A stretch of DNA of 55,529 bases from Lampropedia puyangensis (lineage in GTDB: Bacteria > Pseudomonadota > Gammaproteobacteria > Burkholderiales > Burkholderiaceae_C). This document shows, piece by piece, positions 18,349 to 27,748 of the stretch. How positions within the stretch are numbered: the first letter of the stretch is position 1; every line of letters begins with the position of its first letter. The notes under the pieces are model-generated. The model ran no database searches. It was given only the letters and a program-made list of their open reading frames with translations, and was not told where the DNA came from. A program made the translations under genes and the position numbers. Location of the stretch: assembly GCF_004833285.1 (NCBI RefSeq), contig NZ_STFG01000014.1, forward strand, positions 43,572-99,100, written 5' to 3'.

Positions 18349-18520
18349 GCGCCAACACCTGCCATGAACAGGTGAAGCTCTTTTGTTGCCGCTTGCCTGA
18401 TCAGGCGGATGATTTGTTTTCTCTTTGTTTTTGAGCGATCTGGCACAAGCTTGCACTGGCCGCACGTACCACACGTATGACTGGCGAGCCTGTTCAAGCC
18501 TCGGATTGCATGGATTGACT

Positions 18521-20014
18521 ATGAGCCAAGCTCCTTTGCACCACCAAAGCGTACGCGCGTTAACCACCGCTTTGCGCCAGCGCGATGTTTCCGCCACTGA
18601 AGTGGCGCAGCACTTTCTTGCCCGCAGCCAAGCCCATCCAGAACTGGGCGCCTATTTGGCGATTGATGAAGACGCGACACTGGCGCAGGCCAAAGCCGCC
18701 GATATGCGCTTGGCCGCAGGTACCGCGGGCGCTTTGGAAGGTCTGCCATTGGCGCACAAAGACATCTTTGTAACCAAGGACTTTCCATCGACTGCGGCAT
18801 CCAAAATGCTCGCCGGTTATCGCTCGCCATTTGATGCCACCGTGGTCAGTAAACTCGCTGATGCTGGTGTGGTCACACTGGGAAAACTCAGTTGCGATGA
18901 GTTCGCCATGGGCTCTGGCAATGAGAACACTGCGGTTGCACCAGTCGGTGCCGAAGCGGCTGCGCCAGTACGCAACCCGTGGGATACCAGCCGCGTGCCT
19001 GGTGGCTCATCCGGCGGCAGTGCTGCTGCTATTGCGGCCGGTTTGGCCCCTGCGGCCACGGGCACCGATACCGGCGGCTCCATCCGCCAGCCTGCTGCGT
19101 TTTGCGGCATTACCGGTATCAAGCCGACATACGGCCGCATCAGCCGCCACGGCATGATTGCTTTTGCATCCAGCCTCGACCAAGCAGGCCCAATGGCGCG
19201 CAGTGCTGAAGACTGCGCTTTGCTGCTGTCGGCGATGGCAGGGCCTGATCCTGAGCGCGATTCCACCAGCCTGAGCGCACCGGCCGAAGACTTCAGCTTG
19301 CAACTGAACCAGTCGCTCGAAGGCCTGCGCATTGGTGTGCCCGCCGAGTTTTTTGGCGATGGCATTGAAGCTGATGTGCGCACGGCGATTGATGCGGCCT
19401 TGAAAGAATACGAAAAACTCGGCGCGAAGCTCGTGCCCGTGGCCTTGCCGCGCACCGAATTGTCGATTCCGGTCTACTACATCATTGCGCCCGCCGAAGC
19501 CTCTTCTAACCTCAGCCGTTTCGATGGCGTGAAGTTTGGCCACCGCGCCAAAGAATATGCAGATCTGCAGGAGATGTACACCAACACCCGCACCGAAGGC
19601 TTTGGTGACGAGGTCAAACGCCGCATCATGGTGGGCGCGTATGTGCTCTCGCACGGCTACTACGACGCTTACTATCTGAAGGCCTTGAAAATCCGCCGCA
19701 TCATTGCCAACGATTTCCAGCAAGCCTTCAAGGACTGCGATGTGATCGCCGGCCCTGTGGCCCCGAGCGTGGCCTGGAAAATCGGTGAGAAAGCCGATGA
19801 CCCGGTGGCGAACTACCTGGCCGACATCTTCACCTTGCCAGCCTCTTTGGCTGGTTTGCCAGGCATGAGCCTGCCGGTGGGCTTTGGCGCAGGCGGCATG
19901 CCGGTGGGCCTGCAGCTCATTGGCAATTACCTGCAAGAGTCCAAGCTGCTGAATGTGGCGCACCGCTTCCAGCAAGCCACAGACTTCCATCTGCAACGTC
20001 CAAAGGGATTTTGA
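18521..20014 (+). CDS. gatA: Asp/Glu-tRNA amidotransferase subunit A
   Basis: The 497-residue amidase-signature enzyme releases ammonia from glutamine for transamidation of mischarged Asp-tRNA(Asn) or Glu-tRNA(Gln). The catalytic triad is visible as Lys80 (Leu-Ala-His-Lys-Asp), cis-Ser163 (Pro-Gly-Gly-Ser-Ser-Gly-Gly-Ser) and Ser187 (Gly-Thr-Asp-Thr-Gly-Gly-Ser). The ATG at 18521 gives the normal family N-terminus; the frame extends to 18425 without family similarity. It is 172 bp after gatC. Confidence 0.96.
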   Translation: MSQAPLHHQSVRALTTALRQRDVSATEVAQHFLARSQAHPELGAYLAIDEDATLAQAKAADMRLAAGTAGALEGLPLAHKDIFVTKDFPSTAASKMLAGYRSPFDATVVSKLADAGVVTLGKLSCDEFAMGSGNENTAVAPVGAEAAAPVRNPWDTSRVPGGSSGGSAAAIAAGLAPAATGTDTGGSIRQPAAFCGITGIKPTYGRISRHGMIAFASSLDQAGPMARSAEDCALLLSAMAGPDPERDSTSLSAPAEDFSLQLNQSLEGLRIGVPAEFFGDGIEADVRTAIDAALKEYEKLGAKLVPVALPRTELSIPVYYIIAPAEASSNLSRFDGVKFGHRAKEYADLQEMYTNTRTEGFGDEVKRRIMVGAYVLSHGYYDAYYLKALKIRRIIANDFQQAFKDCDVIAGPVAPSVAWKIGEKADDPVANYLADIFTLPASLAGLPGMSLPVGFGAGGMPVGLQLIGNYLQESKLLNVAHRFQQATDFHLQRPKGF

Positions 20015-20070
20015 ATGGGAAAAGGCATGATGGCTTTGCCAAGTTTGCTAACCCCATATGCCTGCCCACA

Positions 20071-20146
20071 CCGTTCGGACTGAGCTTGTCGAAGTCCACT
20101 CTTAACAACCACCGCCTGAGCCCTTCGACAGGCTCAGGGCGAACGG
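20071..20146. repeat. REP-like palindromic repeat pair between gatA and gatB
   Basis: CCGTTCGGACTGAGCTTGTC with GAAG (20071-20094) and its near-inverse, the CCTTCGACAGGCTCAGGGCG-AACGG run (20122-20146), face each other across about 27 bp. Related units occur at 24101-24126 and 24216-24265. Clustered, inverted, short extragenic units that recur between genes are typical of REP-type elements. Confidence 0.75.
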
Positions 20147-20230
20147 AGTCAATCACTTGCACAGACCTCAGTTGTGACGCAATTAGATGACCCCGTTCCA
20201 AAAACTGTATGACCTGAGAGGCCACCGACC

Positions 20231-21727
20231 ATGACTGCAAAACTCATCAACGGCTACGAAGTCGTCATCGGCTTTGAAACCCACGCCCAACTGGCCACCA
20301 ACAGTAAAATTTTCAGCCGCGCCGCCATCGGTTTTGGTGCCGAGCCCAATACCCACACCAGCGTGCTCGACTGCGCCTTGCCCGGCACCTTGCCGGTGAT
20401 GAACAAGCACGCAGTGGCCCATGCCATTCGCTTAGGCCTAGCGCTGGGAAGCCACGTCGCGCCCGTGAGTATTTTTGCGCGCAAAAACTACTTCTACCCT
20501 GATTTGCCCAAGGGCTACCAGATCAGCCAGTTTGAAATTCCCGTCGTGCAAGGCGGCGAGGTCAGCTTCTTCTTGGGCGATGAGAAGAAAACCGTGCGCC
20601 TGGTGCGCGCCCACCTGGAAGAAGATGCGGGCAAATCCGTGCACGACCAATTCCCCGGCGAGTCTGGCATTGACCTGAACCGCGCTGGCACGCCGCTGTT
20701 GGAAATCGTCACCGAGCCCGATATCCGCTCGACCGAAGAAGCCGTGGCCTACGCGAAAGAACTGCACAAAATCGTCACCTGGATTGGCATTTGCGACGGC
20801 AATATGCAAGAGGGCAATTTCCGCTGCGACGCCAACGTCTCGGTGCGCAAACCGGGCCAGCCACTGGGCACGCGCCGCGAGATCAAAAACCTCAACAGCT
20901 TTCGCAATATGCAAATTGCGATCGACTACGAAATCCGCTGGCAGATCGAGCAAATCGAAGACGGCTACGACATTCAACAAGCCACTGTCTTGTTCAACCC
21001 CGACACGGGCGAAACCCGCGCCATGCGCACCAAGGAAGACAGCGCAGATTACCGCTACTTCCCCGACCCGGATCTGCCCCCACTGGTGATCGCGCCGGAA
21101 TGGGTTGAACAAGTCAAGGCCGAGATGCCCGAATTGCCACGTCAAATGGCCGAGCGGTTTGTGCGTGACTTTGGCTTGCCGGAATACGACGCCACCACGC
21201 TTACCCAAAGCCGCGCCATGGGCGCGTATTTTGAAGAAGCCGCCAAACTCAGCGGCCAAGCCAAACTGGTCAGCAATTGGATCATGGGTGAAGTTTCACG
21301 TCGTTTGAACAGCGAAGAAGTCGCCATCGAAACCGCACCAGTCCAACCCCCACAATTGGCCGCCTTGATTGGCCGCATCGTCGACAACACCATCAGCAAC
21401 AACGCCGCCAAACAGGTGTTTGATGAGTTCTGGGTGACTGGAAACGTGTCCCTCGGACAAATAATTGTGTCTGGCAGTATTGAAGTTGATGCACAAAAGC
21501 AGGTCGATGCCATCATCGAAGCCAAAGGCCTCAAGCAAATGAACGACACCGGCGCGCTGGAGGCCATCATCGACGAAGTGATCGCCAACAACGCCGCCAA
21601 CGTCGAACAATACCGCGCAGGCAAAGACAAAGCCTTCAACGCGTTGGTGGGTCAGGTGATGAAAGCCAGCAAAGGCAAGGCCAATCCGGCGCAGGTGAAT
21701 GAGTTGTTGAAGAAAAAATTAGGTTGA
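20231..21727 (+). CDS. gatB: Asp/Glu-tRNA amidotransferase subunit B
   Basis: The 498-residue product carries the kinase-like catalytic domain that phosphorylates and amidates the mischarged aminoacyl-tRNA, followed by a helical segment and a YqeY tail that contacts tRNA. It begins with [13 protein letters not shown] and contains [12 protein letters not shown] and His-Leu-Glu-Glu-Asp-Ala-Gly-Lys, all diagnostic. It ends only 6 bp before the foreign-looking SIR2-domain gene. Confidence 0.96.
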   Translation: MTAKLINGYEVVIGFETHAQLATNSKIFSRAAIGFGAEPNTHTSVLDCALPGTLPVMNKHAVAHAIRLGLALGSHVAPVSIFARKNYFYPDLPKGYQISQFEIPVVQGGEVSFFLGDEKKTVRLVRAHLEEDAGKSVHDQFPGESGIDLNRAGTPLLEIVTEPDIRSTEEAVAYAKELHKIVTWIGICDGNMQEGNFRCDANVSVRKPGQPLGTRREIKNLNSFRNMQIAIDYEIRWQIEQIEDGYDIQQATVLFNPDTGETRAMRTKEDSADYRYFPDPDLPPLVIAPEWVEQVKAEMPELPRQMAERFVRDFGLPEYDATTLTQSRAMGAYFEEAAKLSGQAKLVSNWIMGEVSRRLNSEEVAIETAPVQPPQLAALIGRIVDNTISNNAAKQVFDEFWVTGNVSLGQIIVSGSIEVDAQKQVDAIIEAKGLKQMNDTGALEAIIDEVIANNAANVEQYRAGKDKAFNALVGQVMKASKGKANPAQVNELLKKKLG

Positions 21728-21733
21728 TTTTTT

Positions 21734-23236
21734 ATGAAAATCCAAGAGTTTCTCGGAAGATATAAAAACCATCCGATTATTTTCATTGGAAGCGGTATGA
21801 GTCAGCGCTATCTAACTGGTTCGTATGGTTGGTATGCATTGCTGGAAAAAGTAGCACTAGACGTCTTTCCTAATGACGAACCTTTTTTAGACCTTAAAGC
21901 GCAATGCACAACAGGAGATGATGTTGATTTGCCGTTGCTTGCTGAGAAGCTAGAAAAAGCTTTTGACGATGTTCTTAGTAAGGATAGGAATGGTGCATTC
22001 TCAAATATCAATGAAAAATTTTATGGCCTACAGAGAAATGGAGTTTCGACGACTAGATTTAAAATATACATAGCTCATTTATTGTCTGACTGTAATTTTA
22101 TTGAAGGTAAAGAACAAGAACTGGCAGAGCTTAGAGGGGCCTTGAAAAATATATCGGCAGTCATAACAACAAATTACGACATTTTGTGTGAAAAAATATT
22201 TGATTTCCAGCCTCTTGTTGGGAATGAAATCCTTTTGAGTAACCCTTATGGGTCAATATACAAAATTCATGGAAGCATAGAGAGGCCGGAGTCAATAATA
22301 ATTACAAAAAGAGATTACGATAAATTCAAAAATAAGTATGAGCTAATAAGGGCGCAGCTGTTATCTTTATTCATACATAATCCAATTATATTTTTCGGAT
22401 ACTCTATTGGAGATGAAAACATTAGGGCAATATTGACAACAATATTTTCTTATATACCTGCAAAATCAGATGAGGCTGAAAAAATTCGCGCTAATTTTTT
22501 ATTGGTTGAACGCGCTAGCGGTGGGGCTTCTGATATCGTTTTGGATCATGATGTTGTTATAGATGGCGGCATTAATGTAAAAATCAATAAAATTAGAACT
22601 GATAATTTTACAAAGATATATCAATCCATCGGATCTCTGCAGCTTCCAGTTTCTGCCATGGATATTAGAAAAGTTCAGAATATAGTAAAAGAGATTATTG
22701 CAGGTGGCGATATAAAAGTCAGCGTAGCTGATGATATTGATGAAATTAAAAATGGAGACAAAATAGTCGCAATAGGTTCGGTTCATAAAATAAAATATGA
22801 ATACCATAATGAGACTGATCTTATTTCTAATTATTTCAGTATAATTTCATCGAAAAATATGGCGATCGTTGGCATCTTGGATAAATTAACCATTCCAAAA
22901 ACCAGATGGTTTCCTGCGTTTGGGTTTTCCAATCTAAATAACAGTATTGAATGCAGCGAAAAACTAAAGAGAAATATTTTTAACAAAATAGAAAGTCACT
23001 ACAATTCCATCGTTCCATCTTCCAAAAAATCATTTAAATCAATTTCAGCAATAATAGCAAATCAATCCATCTCAGATACAAATAAAGCTGACTGTATATT
23101 TTATAATTTTTACAAGGGTGCAATTAATATAAATGATCTAGAGGTTTATTTGAAAACCGGAGGCCTTTCAGGAACAAAATACAAGATGTTGCTGTGTATT
23201 TATGACTACAAAAAATATGGAGTCGGGTACTCATGA
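21734..23236 (+). CDS. SIR2-like (SIR2_2) domain protein, candidate antiphage NADase
   Basis: The 500-residue product has an N-terminal SIR2-like fold. Visible motifs are Ile-Gly-Ser-Gly-Met-Ser (19-23 region, nucleotide loop), Thr-Thr-Asn-Tyr-Asp (145-149), Lys-Ile-His-Gly with His179 as the likely catalytic residue, and Phe-Gly-Tyr-Ser-Ile-Gly-Asp-Glu-Asn (221-229), characteristic of the SIR2_2 branch common in defence proteins. The zinc cysteines of true sirtuin deacetylases are absent. Residues from about 265 to 500 match nothing I can name and are a candidate sensor or oligomerisation region. The gene is strikingly AT-rich against its neighbours. It starts 6 bp after gatB, and its stop shares ATGA with the metN start. 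No TIR, HerA, Argonaute or STAND partner is adjacent. NAD+ depletion during infection is inferred from the family, not shown. Confidence 0.85.
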   Translation: MKIQEFLGRYKNHPIIFIGSGMSQRYLTGSYGWYALLEKVALDVFPNDEPFLDLKAQCTTGDDVDLPLLAEKLEKAFDDVLSKDRNGAFSNINEKFYGLQRNGVSTTRFKIYIAHLLSDCNFIEGKEQELAELRGALKNISAVITTNYDILCEKIFDFQPLVGNEILLSNPYGSIYKIHGSIERPESIIITKRDYDKFKNKYELIRAQLLSLFIHNPIIFFGYSIGDENIRAILTTIFSYIPAKSDEAEKIRANFLLVERASGGASDIVLDHDVVIDGGINVKINKIRTDNFTKIYQSIGSLQLPVSAMDIRKVQNIVKEIIAGGDIKVSVADDIDEIKNGDKIVAIGSVHKIKYEYHNETDLISNYFSIISSKNMAIVGILDKLTIPKTRWFPAFGFSNLNNSIECSEKLKRNIFNKIESHYNSIVPSSKKSFKSISAIIANQSISDTNKADCIFYNFYKGAININDLEVYLKTGGLSGTKYKMLLCIYDYKKYGVGYS

Positions 23237-24036
23237 TCAATATCAATGTTATTGACGTAGAGTCTGTTAGCAAACGCTTCGATCTCCCCGATGGCCGCAC
23301 TTTTGATGCCGTCAAATCCGTGTCTCTACAAATCCCCAAAGGCAGCATTTACGGCCTGATTGGCCAAAGCGGCGCAGGCAAATCGACTCTCTTGCGCATC
23401 ATCAATTTGCTAGAGCGCCCTGACAGCGGGCGTGTGGTGGTGGATGGGCAGGATTTAACGGCTTTGCCCAAATCGCAACTGCGCCAGGCGCGGCAGAACA
23501 TCGGCATGATTTTTCAGCAGTTCAATTTGCTGCAAAACGCCACGGTGTTTGAGAACGTCGCCTTTCCGCTGAGTCTGCATGGCAAGCGCAGCAAGCAAGA
23601 CATTGCGGTGCGCGTGGCCGAGTGCTTGGCCTTGGTGGGCTTGACAGAGAAAGCGCAAAGCTACCCCGCGCAGCTCTCGGGTGGACAAAAGCAGCGCGTG
23701 GCGATTGCGCGTGCTTTGGCGCCGCGCCCACAGGTGATGCTGTGCGATGAACCCACGTCTGCCTTGGATACCGGCACCACACGCACGGTGTTGCAAACGC
23801 TGCGCGAAATCAATGAAAAGCTGGGCGTGACGATTGTGATCGTGACCCATGAATTGGCGGTGGTGCAAGACCTGTGCGACCGCGTGGCAGTGGTGGAAGG
23901 CGGTGAAGTGGTAGAAGAATTTGCCGTAGCCGATGAAACTACCCCGCGCCATAGTGCATTGGGCAAAGAACTGCTTTTAGAGCAGCAGCGCCAGCATGTG
24001 TTGCGTGATTGGGAGGCGCAGCAGCCAGTGGTTTGA
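23233..24036 (+). CDS. metN: Methionine ABC transporter, ATP-binding protein
   Basis: The 267-residue ATPase powers methionine import with MetI and MetQ. It has Walker A Gly-Gln-Ser-Gly-Ala-Gly-Lys-Ser, Q-loop Met-Ile-Phe-Gln-Gln-Phe-Asn-Leu-Leu, signature Leu-Ser-Gly-Gly-Gln, Walker B [11 protein letters not shown], and His-Glu-Leu. It appears shorter than typical 340-residue MetN because the C-terminal regulatory ACT-like (NIL) domain is missing. Methionine feedback inhibition through that domain is therefore unlikely. The ATG overlaps the stop of the SIR2 gene. The nearest ribosome site (GGAG at about 23219) lies inside that gene. Confidence 0.92.
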   Translation: MININVIDVESVSKRFDLPDGRTFDAVKSVSLQIPKGSIYGLIGQSGAGKSTLLRIINLLERPDSGRVVVDGQDLTALPKSQLRQARQNIGMIFQQFNLLQNATVFENVAFPLSLHGKRSKQDIAVRVAECLALVGLTEKAQSYPAQLSGGQKQRVAIARALAPRPQVMLCDEPTSALDTGTTRTVLQTLREINEKLGVTIVIVTHELAVVQDLCDRVAVVEGGEVVEEFAVADETTPRHSALGKELLLEQQRQHVLRDWEAQQPVV

Positions 24037-24100
24037 TGGCTTTTTGAATGGTGGCTGGTTTTTTTGCAGGTGATGATAGAGAAATGGTTTGGTGTAATCC

Positions 24101-24265
24101 GGCTTCGACAGGCTCAGCCTGAACGGTCTTGGACGAGTCAGGCAAATCTAGGCGTTGTATTTGTCATATTCCGAGCACCTGCGGAGATTTAATTCTTCAA
24201 GAGAGCCTCCCAAAACCGTTCGGACTGAGCCCTTCGATAAACTCAGGACAGGCCTGTCGAAGCCC
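24101..24265. repeat. REP-like repeat units between metN and metI
   Basis: A unit reading GGCTTCGACAGGCTCAGCCT-GAACGG lies at 24101-24126. An inverted, longer and imperfect copy starts with CCGTTCGGACTGAGCCCTTC at 24216 and ends CCTGTCGAAG near 24264. They belong to the same family as the pair at 20071-20146. They split metN from metI and may fold into a hairpin that attenuates metI expression. Apart from these units I see nothing in 24037-24335. Confidence 0.75.
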
Positions 24266-24335
24266 AATTCAGCCGCAACCCACTTGCCTCTGATTCGACC
24301 TTCCCCATGCCCTCACTCTTATTTTGATTCTCGAT

Positions 24336-24998
24336 ATGTCTGAAAACTTGATTGCGTTAATGCCCGAATTGTGGATCGCCCTAGGCCAAACCGGCTTGAT
24401 GCTGGGCATTGGCTTGGCTGCTGCGATTGTGATTGGCGGGCCTTTGGGTGTGTTGTTGTTCTTGCTAAGTCCCGGCCAGTCGATGGCGCACCGTGGGTTT
24501 TATGTGGCGCTGAGCTGGGTGGTGAACACGGTGCGTTCATTCCCTTTCATCATTTTGTTGGTGGCTTTGGTGCCGTTTACACGTATCGTCGCAGGCACCT
24601 CCATCGGGCCATTGGCGGCGGCGGTGCCATTGTCGGTCGCGGCGATTCCCTACTTCGCGCGCTTGGTGGAACAAAGCATTCGCGAAGTGCCGCGCGGCGT
24701 GATTGAGGCGGCGCATGCCATGGGCGCATCTGAGCTGCAAATCGTCTGGCGCGTGTTGGTGCGCGAAGCACGCTCGGGCCTGATTCTGGCGCTGACGGTG
24801 CTGGCTGTGAGCTTTTTGTCGTACTCGGCGATTGCCGGTGTGGTCGGCGGAGGCGGCATTGGTGATTTGGCCATTCGTTATGGCTATTACCGCTTTCAAA
24901 CCGATGTGATGCTGCTGACCGTGGGCTTGTTGATTGTGTTGGTGCAAATCATCCAGTTCGGGGGCAATGCGCTGGCTGCGCGTTTGGATAAGCGTTAA
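24336..24998 (+). CDS. metI: Methionine ABC transporter, permease
   Basis: The 220-residue inner-membrane protein has five or so membrane segments. Its ATPase-docking EAA loop reads Glu-Ala-Ala-His-Ala-Met-Gly-Ala-Ser near residue 125. Family motifs are Asn-Thr-Val-Arg-Ser-Phe-Pro-Phe-Ile-Ile, Ser-Ala-Ile-Ala-Gly-Val-Val-Gly-Gly-Gly-Gly-Ile-Gly-Asp and Gly-Tyr-Tyr-Arg-Phe. The ATG at 24336 is chosen over an upstream TTG at 24324; neither has a clear ribosome site. Confidence 0.93.
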   Translation: MSENLIALMPELWIALGQTGLMLGIGLAAAIVIGGPLGVLLFLLSPGQSMAHRGFYVALSWVVNTVRSFPFIILLVALVPFTRIVAGTSIGPLAAAVPLSVAAIPYFARLVEQSIREVPRGVIEAAHAMGASELQIVWRVLVREARSGLILALTVLAVSFLSYSAIAGVVGGGGIGDLAIRYGYYRFQTDVMLLTVGLLIVLVQIIQFGGNALAARLDKR

Positions 24999-25190
24999 AA
25001 CCCTGTTGACGTGCTGTGGGGCGGCATGCTTTTCTCAATCAGATGGGGTTTGGTGTCAACCAATGCATCAATCTGGCATTGAAAATGAGGTGCTTGCCCC
25101 TAGATAGGGAAGCTCGCCCTGTAAGCGAGCGCCCTGCAGTCTTTATTTGAAACCAGCGTGGCATGGTGAGATGCCATTTGAGGAGTATGT

Positions 25191-26003
25191 ATGTCTTTTC
25201 TTCGTCGTCAATTGTTGTTGGCTGCTGCGGCTACGGCCTTCGGTTTGGCTTCCAGCGCCTATGCCGCTGACCCTGCTAAAACCAACCTGACTTTGGGCGC
25301 AACAGCCGGCTACAACTACGATGTGCTCAAGCTCGCCATCGCTCCGCAGCTCGAAAAAGAGGGCTACAAAGTCCGCTTGGTCGAATTCAACGACTATGTG
25401 CAGCCCAATATGGCGCTGGCACAAGGCTCTTTGGATGCCAACCTGTTCCAGCACATTGCTTATTTGAACCGCTTCAAAGAAGACCAGAAGCTCGATTTGA
25501 TTAACCTGGTGCAAAGCACGACAGCGCCCATGGGCGTGTATTCGGAAAGCGTGAAAAGTCTGGCCGAACTGCCCGATGGCGCCCGCGTGACCTTGCCCAA
25601 TGACCCCAGCAACCTGGCCCGTGCTTTGCAATTGTTGGTGCAACAAAAGCTCATTACCGTCAAAGCTGACGTGGACCCGCTGCGCGTGAGCGAGCGTGAT
25701 GTTGAGCAAAACACCAAAAACCTTAAATTCGTGCCGATTGAGGCAGCCCAGTTGCCACGTACCTTGGGCGATGCCGCTATTGCCATCGTGCCAGGCAACT
25801 TCGCGACTTCTGCAGGGCTGAAATTCACCAGTGCACTGGCGCTGGAAGTGCCTCCTGTGAACTACCAACAAGTGGTGGCAGTGCGCACAGCAGATGCCAA
25901 CAAGCCTTGGGCGCAAGATGTGAAGGCGGCGTTCCAGTCACCGTTTTTCAAACAGGTGTTGGACAAGGAGTTTCCTGGTTACACCCGCCCTGCTGGTTTG
26001 TGA
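25191..26003 (+). CDS. metQ: Methionine ABC transporter, substrate-binding protein
   Basis: The 270-residue NlpA/MetQ-family binding protein captures methionine for MetNI. It contains the family segments Gly-Ala-Thr-Ala-Gly (in place of Gly-x-x-x-Gly-Pro), Val-Glu-Phe-Asn-Asp-Tyr-Val-Gln-Pro-Asn, Asp-Ala-Asn-Leu-Phe-Gln-His and Pro-Asn-Asp-Pro-Ser-Asn. The signal peptide ends Ala-Tyr-Ala-Ala at about residue 26 with no lipobox Cys, so it is probably a soluble periplasmic protein rather than the lipoprotein seen in E. coli. GAGGAG precedes the ATG. It is 192 bp after metI. Confidence 0.92.
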   Translation: MSFLRRQLLLAAAATAFGLASSAYAADPAKTNLTLGATAGYNYDVLKLAIAPQLEKEGYKVRLVEFNDYVQPNMALAQGSLDANLFQHIAYLNRFKEDQKLDLINLVQSTTAPMGVYSESVKSLAELPDGARVTLPNDPSNLARALQLLVQQKLITVKADVDPLRVSERDVEQNTKNLKFVPIEAAQLPRTLGDAAIAIVPGNFATSAGLKFTSALALEVPPVNYQQVVAVRTADANKPWAQDVKAAFQSPFFKQVLDKEFPGYTRPAGL

Positions 26004-26026
26004 TTGCAAGGATTTTGATTGCGACG

Positions 26027-26053
26027 AAGCGGTGCTGATGCACCGCTTTTTTT
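26027..26053 (+). terminator. Rho-independent terminator after metQ
   Basis: A perfect 9-bp stem AAGCGGTGC/GCACCGCTT (26027-26035 with 26040-26048) has a TGAT loop and is followed by a run of T. It ends the metNIQ transcript. Confidence 0.9.
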
Positions 26054-26142
26054 ATGTTTGATCAACGGGCTGAGGCCGGTGGATTTTGCTTAATCAATGG
26101 TATAGGGTTAACCCCATGTATTGGTCTTTTTGAGCTATCGTT

Positions 26143-27684
26143 ATGGTATTGCAGCGTTGTGCTGTGCATTCGATGATGGCGTTTATGGGTATTCGCACTT
26201 TTTTCACTGAAGCTTGGCGCGCGGCGCCATTTAGAACTGTTCCGGCGTTGATTACTACGGCTGTTCTGGTTGTCTTGTTGTGCCTTCCTACCCCTGAAGG
26301 TTTGAGCGACCAAGGTTGGCAGATGCTGGCCATTTTTTTGACCACGATTGTGGCCATCATCTCCAAGGTCATGCCGATTGGGGTGATGGCGTTGATGTCG
26401 CTGGTGATTGTGGCGTTTTCGAAAGTCACCTCGAATACCTCTAAAGGCGCGGTCACGGATGTGCTGGCCAGCATGGCCAACCCGCTCATTTGGTTGATTG
26501 TGGTGGCTATTTTGATCTCGCTGGGGTTGAAAAACACAGGGCTGGGGCGACGACTTGGCATGCTGTTTATTGCGGCATTGGGTAAACGCACGATTGGTAT
26601 TGGCTATGGGTTGGCCTTGTGCGAGTTGCTGTTGGCGCCTGTCACCCCTTCGAATACCGCACGGGGCGGCGGCATCATGCACCCGATCATGAAGTCGATT
26701 GCTGTGGGGTTTGATTCAGATCCGGCCAAAGGCACTGAGCGCAAGGTGGGCACGTATTTAGCGCTGGTCAATTACCACGCCAACCCCATTACCTCTGCGA
26801 TGTTTTTAACGGCAACGGCCCCCAATCCGCTGGTGCAGAGCTTTGTGAGCAAAGCCACTGGCGGAGCCATTACCTTGACGTGGACCAGCTGGGCATTGGC
26901 CATGCTGATGCCGGGGGTGGTGGCGCTGCTGCTGATGCCGTTGGTGATTTATTTGCTGGCGCCTCCAGAGCTCAAACACACGCCTGATGCGGTGACCATG
27001 GCCAAGCACGAGCTCAAAACCATGGGGCCATTGTCAACGCCTGAAATCGTGATGTTGGGCACTTTCATTTTGCTGCTGGTGTTGTGGGCGAATCTTCCCG
27101 CGATGGTCTTTGGCCCTGCGTTCACGCTGGACCCGACTGCTGTGGCGTTGTTGGGGCTGTTCATCTTGGTGATCAGCGGTACAGTCCAATGGAGTCAGGT
27201 ATTGGCTGAGAAAAGCGCTTGGGATACGCTGATCTGGTTTGGTGCGTTGGTGATGATGGCCGAGCAGCTCAACAAGCTCGGTGTGATCAGCTGGTTCTCC
27301 AAACTGATGGAGAACGGCATTGTGTCTTCAGGCCTGCCTTGGGAAGCCGCAGCGCTGGTGCTGGTCTTGGTGTTCGCCTTGAGTCACTATGCTTTTGCCT
27401 CGACCACTGCGCACATCAGCGCGATGATGCTGGCCTTTCTTACTGTTGGACTGGCGTTGGTGCCGGCCCCATACCAAGGCTTGTTTGTGCTGATGATGGT
27501 GGCAGCTTCGGCCATCATGATGACACTGACACACTATGCAACTGGCACATCACCCATTATTTTTGGCAGTGGCTATGTGACCATGGGCCATTGGTGGGGT
27601 GTTGGCTTGGTGATGTGTGTAGTGGAACTGCTGGTGTTTGCTGTGGTGGGTGGACTTTGGTGGAAGGCGCTGGGTTATTGGTAA
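26143..27684 (+). CDS. DASS-family dicarboxylate/anion transporter
   Basis: The 513-residue product is an inner-membrane transporter of the divalent anion:Na+ symporter group, with about 12 hydrophobic segments. Family landmarks are the first substrate-site loop Thr-Pro-Ser-Asn-Thr-Ala-Arg-Gly-Gly-Gly-Ile and the second-repeat loop Tyr-Ala-Thr-Gly-Thr-Ser-Pro-Ile-Ile-Phe-Gly. The sequence style resembles the 2-oxoglutarate/malate translocator (CitT/SODiT) branch. The substrate among malate, oxoglutarate, citrate, tartrate or sulfate cannot be fixed. The start is uncertain: ATGs at 26143, 26173 and 26185 all lack strong ribosome sites. It appears monocistronic. Confidence 0.87.
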   Translation: MVLQRCAVHSMMAFMGIRTFFTEAWRAAPFRTVPALITTAVLVVLLCLPTPEGLSDQGWQMLAIFLTTIVAIISKVMPIGVMALMSLVIVAFSKVTSNTSKGAVTDVLASMANPLIWLIVVAILISLGLKNTGLGRRLGMLFIAALGKRTIGIGYGLALCELLLAPVTPSNTARGGGIMHPIMKSIAVGFDSDPAKGTERKVGTYLALVNYHANPITSAMFLTATAPNPLVQSFVSKATGGAITLTWTSWALAMLMPGVVALLLMPLVIYLLAPPELKHTPDAVTMAKHELKTMGPLSTPEIVMLGTFILLLVLWANLPAMVFGPAFTLDPTAVALLGLFILVISGTVQWSQVLAEKSAWDTLIWFGALVMMAEQLNKLGVISWFSKLMENGIVSSGLPWEAAALVLVLVFALSHYAFASTTAHISAMMLAFLTVGLALVPAPYQGLFVLMMVAASAIMMTLTHYATGTSPIIFGSGYVTMGHWWGVGLVMCVVELLVFAVVGGLWWKALGYW

Positions 27685-27748
27685 GGCTGATGGTGTTAAG
27701 GCTGATGGGGTGGCGCTGGTTTGTGGCGTGGTCAGCACCATAACCCCA

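Noticed and set aside
21734-23236. Assignment of the SIR2 gene to Thoeris or SIR2-HerA
   Set aside because: No TIR (ThsB) or HerA ATPase gene is adjacent, and the C-terminal half shows no SLOG pattern that I can recognise.
24101-24265. Repeat units considered as a CRISPR array
   Set aside because: The copies are inverted, unequal and not separated by uniform spacers, and no cas genes are present.
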